This document shows, in pieces, positions 39,639-47,752 of a stretch of DNA of 64,000 nucleotides. The translations under genes were made by a program, and so were the position numbers. Source of the DNA: Streptomyces kurssanovii (GTDB lineage Bacteria > Actinomycetota > Actinomycetes > Streptomycetales > Streptomycetaceae). Location: positions 248,001 through 312,000 of the forward strand of contig NZ_BMTN01000007.1 of the NCBI RefSeq assembly GCF_014649695.1, read 5' to 3'. The notes beneath the pieces are model-generated. The model was not told the DNA's origin. It did not search any database and saw only the letters and a program-made list of their open reading frames with translations. Within the stretch, counting starts at the first letter, position 1. Each line of letters begins with the position of its first letter.

Positions 39639-41231
39639 GTGAGCTCGAAACCTGTCGTACTCATCGCTGAAGAGCTGTCGCCCGCCACCGTCGACGCGCT
39701 GGGCCCGGACTTCGAGATCCGGCACTGCAACGGCGCCGACCGCGCGGAGCTCATCCCCGCCATCGCCGACGTCGACGCGATCCTGGTCCGCTCCGCCACG
39801 AAGGTCGACGCCGAGGCCATCGCCGCCGCCAAGAAGCTGCGTGTCGTCGCCCGCGCCGGCGTCGGTCTGGACAACGTCGACGTGTCCGCCGCCACCAAGG
39901 CCGGCGTGATGGTCGTCAACGCCCCGACGTCCAACATCGTCACCGCCGCCGAGCTCGCCTGTGGCCTGCTCGTCGCCACCGCGCGCAACATCCCCCAGGC
40001 CAACACCGCGCTGAAGAACGGCGAGTGGAAGCGCTCGAAGTACACCGGCGTCGAGCTGAGCGAGAAGACCCTCGGCGTCGTCGGCCTCGGCCGCATCGGT
40101 GTCCTGGTGGCCCAGCGCATGTCCGCGTTCGGCATGAAGATCGTCGCGTACGACCCCTACGTGCAGCCGGCCCGCGCCGCGCAGATGGGCGTCAAGCTGC
40201 TGTCCCTCGACGAGCTGCTCGAGGTCTCCGACTTCATCACCGTCCACCTGCCGAAGACACCCGAGACGCTCGGGCTGATCGGCGACGAGGCGCTGCACAA
40301 GGTCAAGCCGGCCGTCCGCATCGTCAACGCCGCGCGCGGCGGCATCGTCGACGAGCAGGCGCTGTACACGGCGCTCAAGGAAGGCCGCGTCGCCGGCGCC
40401 GGCCTCGACGTGTACGCCAAGGAGCCCTGCACCGACTCGCCGCTCTTCGAGCTGGACCAGGTCGTGTGCACCCCGCACCTCGGCGCCTCCACGGACGAGG
40501 CGCAGGAGAAGGCCGGCATCGCCGTCGCCCGCTCGGTGCGCCTCGCGCTCGCCGGTGAGCTCGTACCGGACGCGGTCAACGTCCAGGGCGGCGTGATCGC
40601 CGAGGACGTGCGCCCCGGCCTGCCGCTCGCCGAGAGGCTCGGCCGGATCTTCACCGCCCTCGCGGGCGAGGTCGCCGTCCGCCTCGACGTCGAGGTCTAC
40701 GGCGAGATCACCCAGCACGACGTCAAGGTGCTCGAACTGTCCGCGCTCAAGGGCGTGTTCGAGGACGTCGTCGACGAGACCGTCAGCTACGTCAACGCGC
40801 CGCTGTTCGCGCAGGAGCGCGGTGTCGAGGTCCGCCTGACGACGAGCTCGGAGTCTCCCGACCACCGCAACGTCGTCACCGTGCGCGGCACGCTCTCCGG
40901 CGGCGAGGAGGTCGCGGTCTCCGGCACGCTGGCCGGCCCCAAGCACCTCCAGAAGATCGTCGCGATCGGCGAGCACGACGTGGACCTGGCGCTCGCCGAC
41001 CACATGGCCGTCCTGCGCTACGAGGACCGCCCGGGCGTCGTCGGCACCGTGGGCCGGATCCTCGGCGAGGCCGGTCTCAACATCGCCGGCATGCAGGTCT
41101 CGCGGGCGGAGGAGGGCGGCGAGGCGCTCGTCGTCCTGACCGTCGACGACACGGTGCCGCCGGCGGTGCTGGCGGAGATCTCGGACGAGATCGGCGCGAC
41201 GTCGGCGCGGTCGGTGAACCTCACGGACTGA
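39639..41231 (+). CDS. serA: D-3-phosphoglycerate dehydrogenase
   Basis: A 530-residue long-type SerA that oxidises 3-phosphoglycerate in the first step of serine synthesis. The catalytic half has VARAGVGLDNVDV, the NAD motif GVVGLGRIGVLVAQRM, the arginine in VNAARGGIVDE, the glutamate in GLDVYAKEP and the histidine in TPHLGAST. An allosteric-substrate-binding domain (about residues 315-450) and a C-terminal ACT domain (RPGVVGTVGRILGEAGLNIAGMQVSR) follow, so serine feedback is likely. The GTG at 39639 is preceded by GTGAGGA. Downstream there is a long GC-rich hairpin. Confidence 0.96.
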   Translation: MSSKPVVLIAEELSPATVDALGPDFEIRHCNGADRAELIPAIADVDAILVRSATKVDAEAIAAAKKLRVVARAGVGLDNVDVSAATKAGVMVVNAPTSNIVTAAELACGLLVATARNIPQANTALKNGEWKRSKYTGVELSEKTLGVVGLGRIGVLVAQRMSAFGMKIVAYDPYVQPARAAQMGVKLLSLDELLEVSDFITVHLPKTPETLGLIGDEALHKVKPAVRIVNAARGGIVDEQALYTALKEGRVAGAGLDVYAKEPCTDSPLFELDQVVCTPHLGASTDEAQEKAGIAVARSVRLALAGELVPDAVNVQGGVIAEDVRPGLPLAERLGRIFTALAGEVAVRLDVEVYGEITQHDVKVLELSALKGVFEDVVDETVSYVNAPLFAQERGVEVRLTTSSESPDHRNVVTVRGTLSGGEEVAVSGTLAGPKHLQKIVAIGEHDVDLALADHMAVLRYEDRPGVVGTVGRILGEAGLNIAGMQVSRAEEGGEALVVLTVDDTVPPAVLAEISDEIGATSARSVNLTD

Positions 41232-41587
41232 CCCGTACGATCCTCGCCCCGGCCCCCGGCCGCCCGCCTCGTGCGCGCGACCGGGGGCCGGGGCGCGTCC
41301 AGGGGCCCGGCGACGCCGCCCGGGGCCGTTCGCTGTCCGGTGGCCGGGCGGCCGCTGCGCTCCGGCGCCTCCGCGTGCCGGCCCCGAACCCTCCGCGCGG
41401 CCCCGAGCCGTTTCCCGTCAACCGGTAAAATTGGTCAAAAGTGGGCAATAGCCGCGTGAGGTCGCGGCGCACCCCGTACGACCCCGCCCGTTCCGCGGGG
41501 TCTTGCCAGCGGTACGCGGCGCCCTCGGCAACGGCCGGGCAATGGTCCGGCCCTTCGCTCACCTGCACAGGTCAGGAGGGGCACGCG
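41232..41587. other. Intergenic region between serA and the NfeD gene
   Basis: The 356-bp gap holds a terminator-like hairpin just after serA, a TAAAAT sequence at 41426-41431 that could be a -10 element, and an 8-bp hairpin (GACCCCGC/GCGGGGTC, 41480-41502) in the presumed 5' UTR. I see no gene; a frame open from 41441 only extends the NfeD gene upstream through this hairpin. Confidence 0.5.
41245..41295 (+). terminator. Terminator hairpin after serA
   Basis: CGCCCCGGCCCCCGG and its exact complement CCGGGGGCCGGGGCG form a 15-bp stem with a 21-nt loop, 14 bp after the serA stop. Confidence 0.65.
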
Positions 41588-42019
41588 ATGGATCCATGGC
41601 TGATCTGGTTGATCGTCGCAGCGCTGCTGGTCGTGGCGGAGATCTTCACGCTCACCGCTTCGCTCGGAATGCTGGGCGGGGCCGCGCTGGTCACGGCGGG
41701 AGCCGCGGCGATCGGTCTGCCGCTGCCCTGGCAGTTCCTCGTGTTCACCGTCGTCGCCACGGCGAGCATGCTCTTCCTGCGCCCCTTGGCGCTGCGCCAC
41801 GTGCTCCAGCCCCAGAAGGAACGATTCGGTGTGGACGCGCTGGTCGGCAAGGCCGCCTATGTCGTCTCGGAGGTGACGGGCCTGGAAGGCAGGGTCCGCA
41901 TCGGTGGCGAGGAATGGACCGCCCGCGCGTACGACGAGACGCTGGTGATCCCTCCGGGAACGACCGTCGACGTCATGGAGATCAGCGGCACCACAGCGCT
42001 CGTCTACCCACGGGAGTGA
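41588..42019 (+). CDS. NfeD-family membrane protein
   Basis: A 143-residue protein with three membrane helices (WLIWLIVAALLVVAEIFTLTA, LGMLGGAALVTAGAAAIGL and FLVFTVVATASMLFL) and a C-terminal OB-fold domain (VGKAAYVVSEVTGLEGRVRI, VIPPGTTVDVMEISGTTALV). This is the short NfeD type that works with SPFH/stomatin proteins in membrane microdomains. A strong AGGAGGGG binding site precedes the ATG at 41588. The SPFH gene starts 3 bp after the stop, so they form one operon and probably one complex. Confidence 0.9.
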   Translation: MDPWLIWLIVAALLVVAEIFTLTASLGMLGGAALVTAGAAAIGLPLPWQFLVFTVVATASMLFLRPLALRHVLQPQKERFGVDALVGKAAYVVSEVTGLEGRVRIGGEEWTARAYDETLVIPPGTTVDVMEISGTTALVYPRE

Positions 42020-42022
42020 TCC

Positions 42023-43066
42023 ATGGAAGCCTCGGCCGCTCTCATCGCCGGCCTGATCGTCGCGCTCATCGCCGTCTTCACCGTGGTGCGAGCGGTACGG
42101 ATCGTGCCCCAGGCGCGTGCTCGCAACGTCGAACGGCTCGGTCGTTACCACCGCACACTCCAACCCGGGCTCAACCTCGTCATCCCCTACATCGACCGCG
42201 TCCATCCGGTGATCGACCTGCGGGAACAGGTCGTGTCCTTCAGGCCGCAGCCGGTCATCACCGAGGACAACCTCGTCGTCGAGATCGACAGCGTCCTGTA
42301 CTTCCAGGTCACCGATCCCCGGGCGGCCTTCTACGAGATCGCGAACTTCCTGCAGGCGGTCGAGCAGCTCACGGTCACCACTTTGCGCAACGTCGTGGGC
42401 TCCATGGACCTGGAGAAGACGCTGACCTCCCGCGACACCATCAACAGCCAGCTCCGCGGCGTGCTGGACGACGCCACCGGCAAGTGGGGACTGAGGGTCA
42501 ACCGGGTGGAGATCAAGGCCATCGACCCCCCGCAGTCCATCAAGGACGCGATGCAGAAGCAGATGCGGGCCGAGCGGGACAAGCGTGCCGCGATTCTCGG
42601 TGCCGAAGGGCAGCGCCAGTCGCAGATCCTGACCGCTGAAGGTGACAAGCAGTCCGCCGTCCTTCGCGCGGAGGGCAACCGCACCGCCGAGATCCTCAAG
42701 GCGGAGGGCCAGTCCCGAGCCATCGACGAGGTGTTCCAGGCCGTGCACCGCAACGACCCCGACCCGAAGTTGCTCGCCTACCAGTACCTCCAGACGCTGC
42801 CTCAGCTGGCCCAGGGGCAGGGCAGCACCTTCTGGGTGATCCCCAGCGAAGTCACCTCGGCACTGGAGGGGGTGTCCCGCGCCTTCGGCGAAGTGCTGCC
42901 GCAGTCGCCGGCGACACGGGAGACCTCCTCCGACGACAGGTCCGTCCAGGCCGCCGACGATGCGGCGCAGGCGGCGGAAGCCGCCGCGGAGGCACTCGCC
43001 GACGCTGCCAGGGCAGACGAATCCGCGACCGGCCGCCGCCCTCCCGCTCCGCCCACCGCGGGCTGA
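42023..43066 (+). CDS. SPFH/Band 7 (stomatin, QmcA-like) protein
   Basis: A 347-residue membrane-anchored scaffold. One N-terminal helix (residues 5-22, ALIAGLIVALIAVFTVVRAV) is followed by the band-7 domain (RNVERLGRYHRTLQPGLNLVIPYIDRV, REQVVSFRPQPVITEDNLVVEID, LRNVVGSMDLEKTLTSRD) and a charged helical region rich in RAERDKRAAILGAEGQRQ that should form a coiled coil (about 185-235). The last 50 residues are Ala-rich and disordered. Partner of the NfeD protein encoded just before it. The exact role, such as membrane quality control or raft formation, is not certain. Confidence 0.92.
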   Translation: MEASAALIAGLIVALIAVFTVVRAVRIVPQARARNVERLGRYHRTLQPGLNLVIPYIDRVHPVIDLREQVVSFRPQPVITEDNLVVEIDSVLYFQVTDPRAAFYEIANFLQAVEQLTVTTLRNVVGSMDLEKTLTSRDTINSQLRGVLDDATGKWGLRVNRVEIKAIDPPQSIKDAMQKQMRAERDKRAAILGAEGQRQSQILTAEGDKQSAVLRAEGNRTAEILKAEGQSRAIDEVFQAVHRNDPDPKLLAYQYLQTLPQLAQGQGSTFWVIPSEVTSALEGVSRAFGEVLPQSPATRETSSDDRSVQAADDAAQAAEAAAEALADAARADESATGRRPPAPPTAG

Positions 43067-43130
43067 CGGTGGACGAGCGGCACCGGGCATCGCCAGGCTC
43101 CGACCTGCTCGCCGAGCCGCAGGAGGTGAC

Positions 43131-44720
43131 TCAGTGCGTCCCCCGGTGGTTCCCGAGCGCAGCAGCCTCCGCCCGCACCGGCCCGGTGTCCGGCGCCGTC
43201 CCGCTGTCGCGCCCACGCAGGGCCGCCGCCGCCAGCACCGCCGCCCCGACGAGTACCACCGCGCCGCCCACCGCCGCCGCGTGCATGCCGCTCACGAACG
43301 CGTCACGGGCGAGTGCCAGCAGTGAGCCACCCGCCTCGCCCGGCAGTTCGCGGGCGACCACCGCCGCGCCGCCCAGCGTCTCGCGGGCCGTGTCCAGCGC
43401 TCCGTCCGGCAGGCCGGCGGGTGCGCCGTCGGTGACCTCCCGCCGGTAGACCGCTGTGCCCAGGCTGCCGAGGAAGGCCATGCCCAGCGCGCCGCCGAAC
43501 TCCTGTCCCGTCTCCAGGACCGAGGCCGCCGAGCCGGCCTTCTCCGGCGGTGCGGCGGCGAGCGCCATGTCGGAGACGGTGGCCGCCACGGCGACGATGC
43601 CGCAGCCGATGACGGCGGCACCGGTCAGCAGGACCGCCATCGAGTCGGTGCCGGTGACCGTCAGGAGCAGGTAGCCGGCCGCGCCGACGAGGAATCCGGC
43701 ACTGACCACCGGGGCGCGGCCGAACCGCAGTGCCGCGGCGCCGGCGGCGGGCGCGGCGGCGCCCACGGCGACCGAGGGTACGACGCTCCACAGCGCGGCC
43801 TCCATCGCGCCCTGGCCGAGGACCGACTGCAGGTACTGCGTGGTGAAGTAGGCGGAGCCCATCATGGCGAACATGGCGATGCTGTTGAGGAGGACGCCCG
43901 CCCCGAACCCGCGGCCGCCCTGGAACAGTTCACGGCTGATCATCGCGTCGTGGCGCGTTCGCTGACGCCGTACGAAGAGGAAACCGACAGCGAGGCCGGC
44001 CGTCACGCAGAGGGCCGGCACCGTGCCGTAGCCGTCGGCGGCGATCTCCTTGAGTCCATAGACCACGGGCAGGACCGCGCCCATGGACAGCGGGACGCTC
44101 AGCAGGTCGAAGCGGCCGGGGGCCGGGTCCTTGAACTCGGGCACCAGGACCGGCACCAGGAACAGCAGGAGCAGCATCGCGGGCACGTTGACGAGGAAGA
44201 CCGAGCCCCACCAGAAGTGGTCCAGCATGACGCCGCCCATCACGGAGCCGAGCGCGATACCGCCCGCCATGCACCCGGACCAGATGCCGATCGCGTTGGT
44301 GCGCTGCCTGTCGTCGCGGAACATGTTCCGCACCAGGGCCATGGTCGAGGGCATCAGGGTCGCGCCGCCGATGCCGAGCAGCGCCCGCGCGGCGATGAGC
44401 ATTTCCGCGTTCTGCGCGTACGCGGCACCGATCGAGGCGGCGCCGAACGCGACCGCCCCGACGAGAAGCAGCCTGCGGCGGCCGATGCGGTCGCCGAGCG
44501 AGCCCATCGTGATGAGCAGGCCGGCGAGGGCGAAGGCGTAGACGTCGAAGATCCACAGTTGCTGGGTGCTGCTCGGGTCCAGTTCCCGGCTGATGGCGGG
44601 GATCGCGAAGTAGAGGACGGACACGTCCATGGAGACCAGGAGGAGCGGCAGCAGAAGGACGACGAAGGCGGTCCATTCGCGGCGGCCGGCAAGGGGCGCG
44701 GTGGCACTCGGCGGAGTCAT
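43131..44720 (-). CDS. DHA2-type MFS drug exporter
   Basis: A 529-residue transporter of the 14-helix DHA2 family (EmrB/SmvA/LfrA type). The first helix contains LLPLLLVSMDVSVLYFAIPAISREL with the conserved Asp, GSLGDRIGRRRLLLVGAVAF is motif A, and GIGGATLMPSTMALVRNMF is motif B/C-like. The N-terminus and the final polar tail are cytoplasmic. I use the ATG at 44720; a TTG nine bases upstream is possible. It is divergent from a TetR gene and shares with it a promoter carrying two GTCTAGGAC dyads, so repression by that TetR and induction by an exported compound are likely. Substrate unknown. Confidence 0.9.
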   Translation of the reverse strand: MTPPSATAPLAGRREWTAFVVLLLPLLLVSMDVSVLYFAIPAISRELDPSSTQQLWIFDVYAFALAGLLITMGSLGDRIGRRRLLLVGAVAFGAASIGAAYAQNAEMLIAARALLGIGGATLMPSTMALVRNMFRDDRQRTNAIGIWSGCMAGGIALGSVMGGVMLDHFWWGSVFLVNVPAMLLLLFLVPVLVPEFKDPAPGRFDLLSVPLSMGAVLPVVYGLKEIAADGYGTVPALCVTAGLAVGFLFVRRQRTRHDAMISRELFQGGRGFGAGVLLNSIAMFAMMGSAYFTTQYLQSVLGQGAMEAALWSVVPSVAVGAAAPAAGAAALRFGRAPVVSAGFLVGAAGYLLLTVTGTDSMAVLLTGAAVIGCGIVAVAATVSDMALAAAPPEKAGSAASVLETGQEFGGALGMAFLGSLGTAVYRREVTDGAPAGLPDGALDTARETLGGAAVVARELPGEAGGSLLALARDAFVSGMHAAAVGGAVVLVGAAVLAAAALRGRDSGTAPDTGPVRAEAAALGNHRGTH

Positions 44721-44751
44721 GGGCAGCAATGTACGGGCGTATTAAACGTCT

Positions 44752-44787
44752 GTCTAGGACGGCTGTATAAAACTACCGTCTAGGACG
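44752..44787. promoter_or_regulatory. Paired operator sites in the exporter/TetR promoter
   Basis: The 10-mer GTCTAGGACG occurs at 44752-44761 and 44778-44787, 26 bp apart, each containing the dyad GTC-TAG-GAC. A TATAAA at 44766-44771 lies between them. Position suggests a TetR binding region controlling both genes. Confidence 0.55.
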
Positions 44788-44817
44788 CTCGTATGGCATG
44801 CCGGTACGCTGCCTGGC

Positions 44818-45405
44818 ATGGGACATCGCGAGGATCTGCTCGAGGGCGCGAAGCGCTGCCTGATGGAAAAGGGCTTCGTGCGCACCACGGCGCGGGACAT
44901 CGTCAGGGAGTCGGGGACCAACCTGGCGTCGATCGGCTACCACTACGGCTCGAAGGACGCTCTGCTGGCGGAGGCGTACATCGCCCTGGTCGAGGGCGTC
45001 TCCGACCACTTCGACGCCACGGAGGAGGCGACCACGGGGACGCGCCCCGGTTCCACCGACCGCTTCCAGGAGGTCTGGAAGAACATCATCGCCACCATGT
45101 CGGGCCCGGACTCCCTGTGGCACCTGAGCATGGAGATCGTCGTCATGGGCGATCAACTGCCCGCCGTGCGCGACCATCTGGCCCAGGCCCAGCGTGAAGG
45201 CGCGCGGGGCATCATCCCCATGTTCATGGGCGGTGAGGAGGCCGACGTCGCCGAGGCGGACGTCGACACGCTCGGGAAGTTCTACATGACGCTGATGATG
45301 GGGCTCATCGCCCAGTGGTCGTTCGACCCGGCGACCGCGACCCGCGCCGACGAACTCGCCGAGGGGCTACGGCGGGTCATGAAGGCGGCCGGCGAGACGC
45401 CGTGA
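44818..45405 (+). CDS. TetR-family regulator of the adjacent exporter
   Basis: A 195-residue TetR protein. The DNA-binding part is at residues 4-50 (EDLLEGAKRCLMEKGFVRTT, then ARDIVRESGTNLASIGYHYG); the remainder is a helical ligand and dimer domain. It starts 98 bp from the start of the divergent DHA2 exporter and probably represses both genes until an inducing compound binds, which is the common arrangement for this pair of families. No close match to a known drug sensor is evident. Confidence 0.88.
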   Translation: MGHREDLLEGAKRCLMEKGFVRTTARDIVRESGTNLASIGYHYGSKDALLAEAYIALVEGVSDHFDATEEATTGTRPGSTDRFQEVWKNIIATMSGPDSLWHLSMEIVVMGDQLPAVRDHLAQAQREGARGIIPMFMGGEEADVAEADVDTLGKFYMTLMMGLIAQWSFDPATATRADELAEGLRRVMKAAGETP

Positions 45406-45410
45406 TCGGT

Positions 45411-46619
45411 TTACAGCCGGGCGCTCTTGAGAGCCATGTGCAGCAGCAGCCGGTGCTCGCCGTCGTCGAGGTCCAGACCGGTGAGCTGCTCGACGCGGCC
45501 GAGCCGGTAGTAGAGCGTCTGGCGGTGGATCCCCAGCGCCGTGGCCGTGCGCCCCGCCTGGCCGGCGCAGTCCAGGAACACCTCCGCCGTGCGGGCCAGT
45601 TCACGGTGCGAGGGTGCCAGCAGTTCGCCTACCGCGGGATCCTCCGCGGCCTTTGCCGGCAGGGCGGTCAGCAGGCGGTACGGGCCGATGTCCGACCACC
45701 GGGCGACGGGCCCGAGCCGGGTCTGCGCCCGAGCGGCCCGGGCGGCGGAAGCCGCCTCGCGCCAGGCACGGCCCAGGCCGGCCAGTCCGCGCAGCGGCGT
45801 CGCCACGCCCGCGGCCGCCTCGCCGCCGCCCGCCGCGTCCACCAGCCGGGACGCCGCCGTGAGCGCGGGGGAGAGGCTGTCCGCGGAACGGAGCCGTACG
45901 AGCGCGGCCACCGCGCCGGCCCGAGGGCCGGGTGCCTCGCCGGAGGTCTCCGTCTCCACGGGACGCCCGCCACCGGATCGCCCGGGCAGGGGCACCGTGC
46001 ACAGGGCGGAGGCCCCGGGGAGTGATCGCACGGACGGCGCGTCGCCCGTGATCCACGGCGTCACGCACACCAGCGTGTGCATCCCTTCCGCGTCCGTGCC
46101 CAGCCCGGTGCCCAGCTCGGCCACCGCCATGTCGTACTGCCAGCCCCGCTCCGCCGCCAGCACCGCCCGCAACTCCCGGGAGAGGTCCGCGCCGACCCGT
46201 TCCTCGTCGGCGAGGAGCGTCCCGATCCGGTCGGCGACCTCCATGGCGGCGGACAGCTGGGCGGCCGTCGGCCCCGGCTCCGCGTCGAGCAGCCACACGT
46301 ACCCGAGGGCGACGCCGCGGTGGCGTACCGGCAGGCAGATCCGGTCGCGGTAGACACCCGCGTCCGGGGCGGCGGGGATACGGACCGGGCCGGTGGCGCG
46401 GGTGATGCCGAAGCCCTCGAACCAGGCGCGCACCGCCGGGGTCGATCTGCGGGTCAGGATCGAGCGGGTGCGGACCGGGTCCAGGGTGGTCTCGTCGAAG
46501 GCGCTGTCGCTGTCGTGGGCGCCGAAGGCGATCAGGCCGAAGTCCCTGTTCTCCAGCGTCGCCGGCATGGCCAGCAGTGCGGAGATCTCGTCGACGAGGT
46601 CCTGGTAGTCGCCTTTCAC
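45411..46619 (-). CDS. PucR/CdaR-type transcriptional regulator of proline catabolism (putative)
   Basis: A 402-residue regulator with a sensory N-terminal part (GAF-like, roughly residues 1-160), a middle region and a C-terminal PucR-type helix-turn-helix (about 330-395: [38 protein letters not shown] shortened here to its core [18 protein letters not shown]). It is divergent from proline dehydrogenase and pruA, and a perfect 16-bp palindrome lies 20 bp before its start, so it is a likely proline-responsive activator of those genes. I use GTG 46619; an ATG at 46646 would place the start within the palindrome. Role is inferred from position. Confidence 0.82.
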   Translation of the reverse strand: MKGDYQDLVDEISALLAMPATLENRDFGLIAFGAHDSDSAFDETTLDPVRTRSILTRRSTPAVRAWFEGFGITRATGPVRIPAAPDAGVYRDRICLPVRHRGVALGYVWLLDAEPGPTAAQLSAAMEVADRIGTLLADEERVGADLSRELRAVLAAERGWQYDMAVAELGTGLGTDAEGMHTLVCVTPWITGDAPSVRSLPGASALCTVPLPGRSGGGRPVETETSGEAPGPRAGAVAALVRLRSADSLSPALTAASRLVDAAGGGEAAAGVATPLRGLAGLGRAWREAASAARAARAQTRLGPVARWSDIGPYRLLTALPAKAAEDPAVGELLAPSHRELARTAEVFLDCAGQAGRTATALGIHRQTLYYRLGRVEQLTGLDLDDGEHRLLLHMALKSARL

Positions 46620-46638
46620 GCCCCCATTCTCGCACCCT

Positions 46639-46654
46639 TCAGACATATGTCTGA
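46639..46654. promoter_or_regulatory. 16-bp perfect palindrome between the PucR-type gene and proline dehydrogenase
   Basis: TCAGACATATGTCTGA is fully symmetric. It lies 20 bp before the regulator start and 137 bp before proline dehydrogenase, and is a good candidate operator. Confidence 0.6.
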
Positions 46655-46790
46655 GATCCGGGACACGGATGCGTGACAGCTGTCGATGGCCCGTCGTCCG
46701 CGCCATCCTTAGGTTCAGGGTGGTTCTTCGTGCCGTTTCCTCAAGCTTCCGGTTTCGGCCACTTCAACACCTGTTCCGTGGAGGTGCCCC

Positions 46791-47717
46791 GTGCTGGGTC
46801 CCGTGATCCTCGCCGCTTCGCGCAGCGACAAGATGCGCCGTTTCGTGTCGGCCGCCCCGGGGACCAAGCAGGTCGTCGCCCGGTTCATCGCCGGTGAGAC
46901 GGTCGAGCAGGTCGTTCCGGTCGTCAAGGAGGCCGTGGCCAAGGGCCTCGAGGTCACCCTCGACGTCGTCGGTGAGGACATCACCACCCGCGAGCAGGCC
47001 GCCGCCGCCCGCGACGCCTACTTGGAGCTGATCGAGCAGCTCGCGGGCCTGGGCCTCGGCACCAAGGCCGAGATGTCGGTCAAACTGTCGATGTTCGGCC
47101 AGTCCCTCGAGGGCGGCCACGAGCTGGCCCTCGCCAACGTCCGCCCGGTCGTCGAGGCCGCCGCAGCCATCGGCACCACGGTTACGCTGGATGCCGAGGA
47201 CCACACCACCCTCGACTCGATGTTTGCCATCCACGAGGAGCTCCGCAAGGACTTCCCGCAGACCGGCTGTGTGATCCAGGCCTACCTGTTCCGCACCGAG
47301 GACGACGCCCGCCGCCTCTCCCAGGCCGGCAGCCGCGTCCGCATCGTGAAGGGCGCGTACAAGGAGCCCGCCTCCGTCGCCTACCAGGACAAGGCCGAGA
47401 TCGACAAGGCGTACGTCCGCGTCCTGAAGATCCTTATGGAGGGCGACGGCTACCCGATGATCGGGTCGCACGACCCGCGTCTGATCGCCATCACCCAGGA
47501 GCTCGCGCGCAGCGCCGGGCGCAAGCTCGACGACTACGAGTTCCAGATGCTGTACGGCATCCGCGGCGACGAGCACGTCCGCCTCGCGGCGGAGGGCCAC
47601 CGGATGCGGGTCTACACCGCATACGGCACCGACTGGTACGGCTACTTCATGCGCCGCCTGGCGGAGAAGCCGGCCAACCTGCTCTTCTTCCTCCGCTCGA
47701 TGATCACCAAGGGCTGA
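46791..47717 (+). CDS. Proline dehydrogenase (monofunctional PRODH)
   Basis: A 308-residue FAD enzyme oxidising L-proline to pyrroline-5-carboxylate. It contains the PRODH barrel motifs TLDVVGEDITTREQA, MSVKLSMFG, TLDAEDHTTLDSMF, CVIQAYLFRTEDDARRL, RIVKGAYKEPA and the substrate-binding YGYFMRRLAEKPANL, with the two arginines that hold the proline carboxylate. GTG at 46791 follows GTGGAGG. The dehydrogenase for the next step is encoded 35 bp downstream, so the pair forms a proline-to-glutamate operon facing the PucR-type regulator. Confidence 0.94.
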   Translation: MLGPVILAASRSDKMRRFVSAAPGTKQVVARFIAGETVEQVVPVVKEAVAKGLEVTLDVVGEDITTREQAAAARDAYLELIEQLAGLGLGTKAEMSVKLSMFGQSLEGGHELALANVRPVVEAAAAIGTTVTLDAEDHTTLDSMFAIHEELRKDFPQTGCVIQAYLFRTEDDARRLSQAGSRVRIVKGAYKEPASVAYQDKAEIDKAYVRVLKILMEGDGYPMIGSHDPRLIAITQELARSAGRKLDDYEFQMLYGIRGDEHVRLAAEGHRMRVYTAYGTDWYGYFMRRLAEKPANLLFFLRSMITKG

Positions 47718-47752
47718 GCCCTCCCACCCCTCGCTAAGGAGCAACGGAACCC

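Noticed and set aside
41441-41587. N-terminal extension of the NfeD protein from GTG 41441
   Set aside because: It would precede the first membrane helix with 49 unrelated residues encoded across a 5' UTR hairpin; the ATG at 41588 has a strong ribosome binding site.
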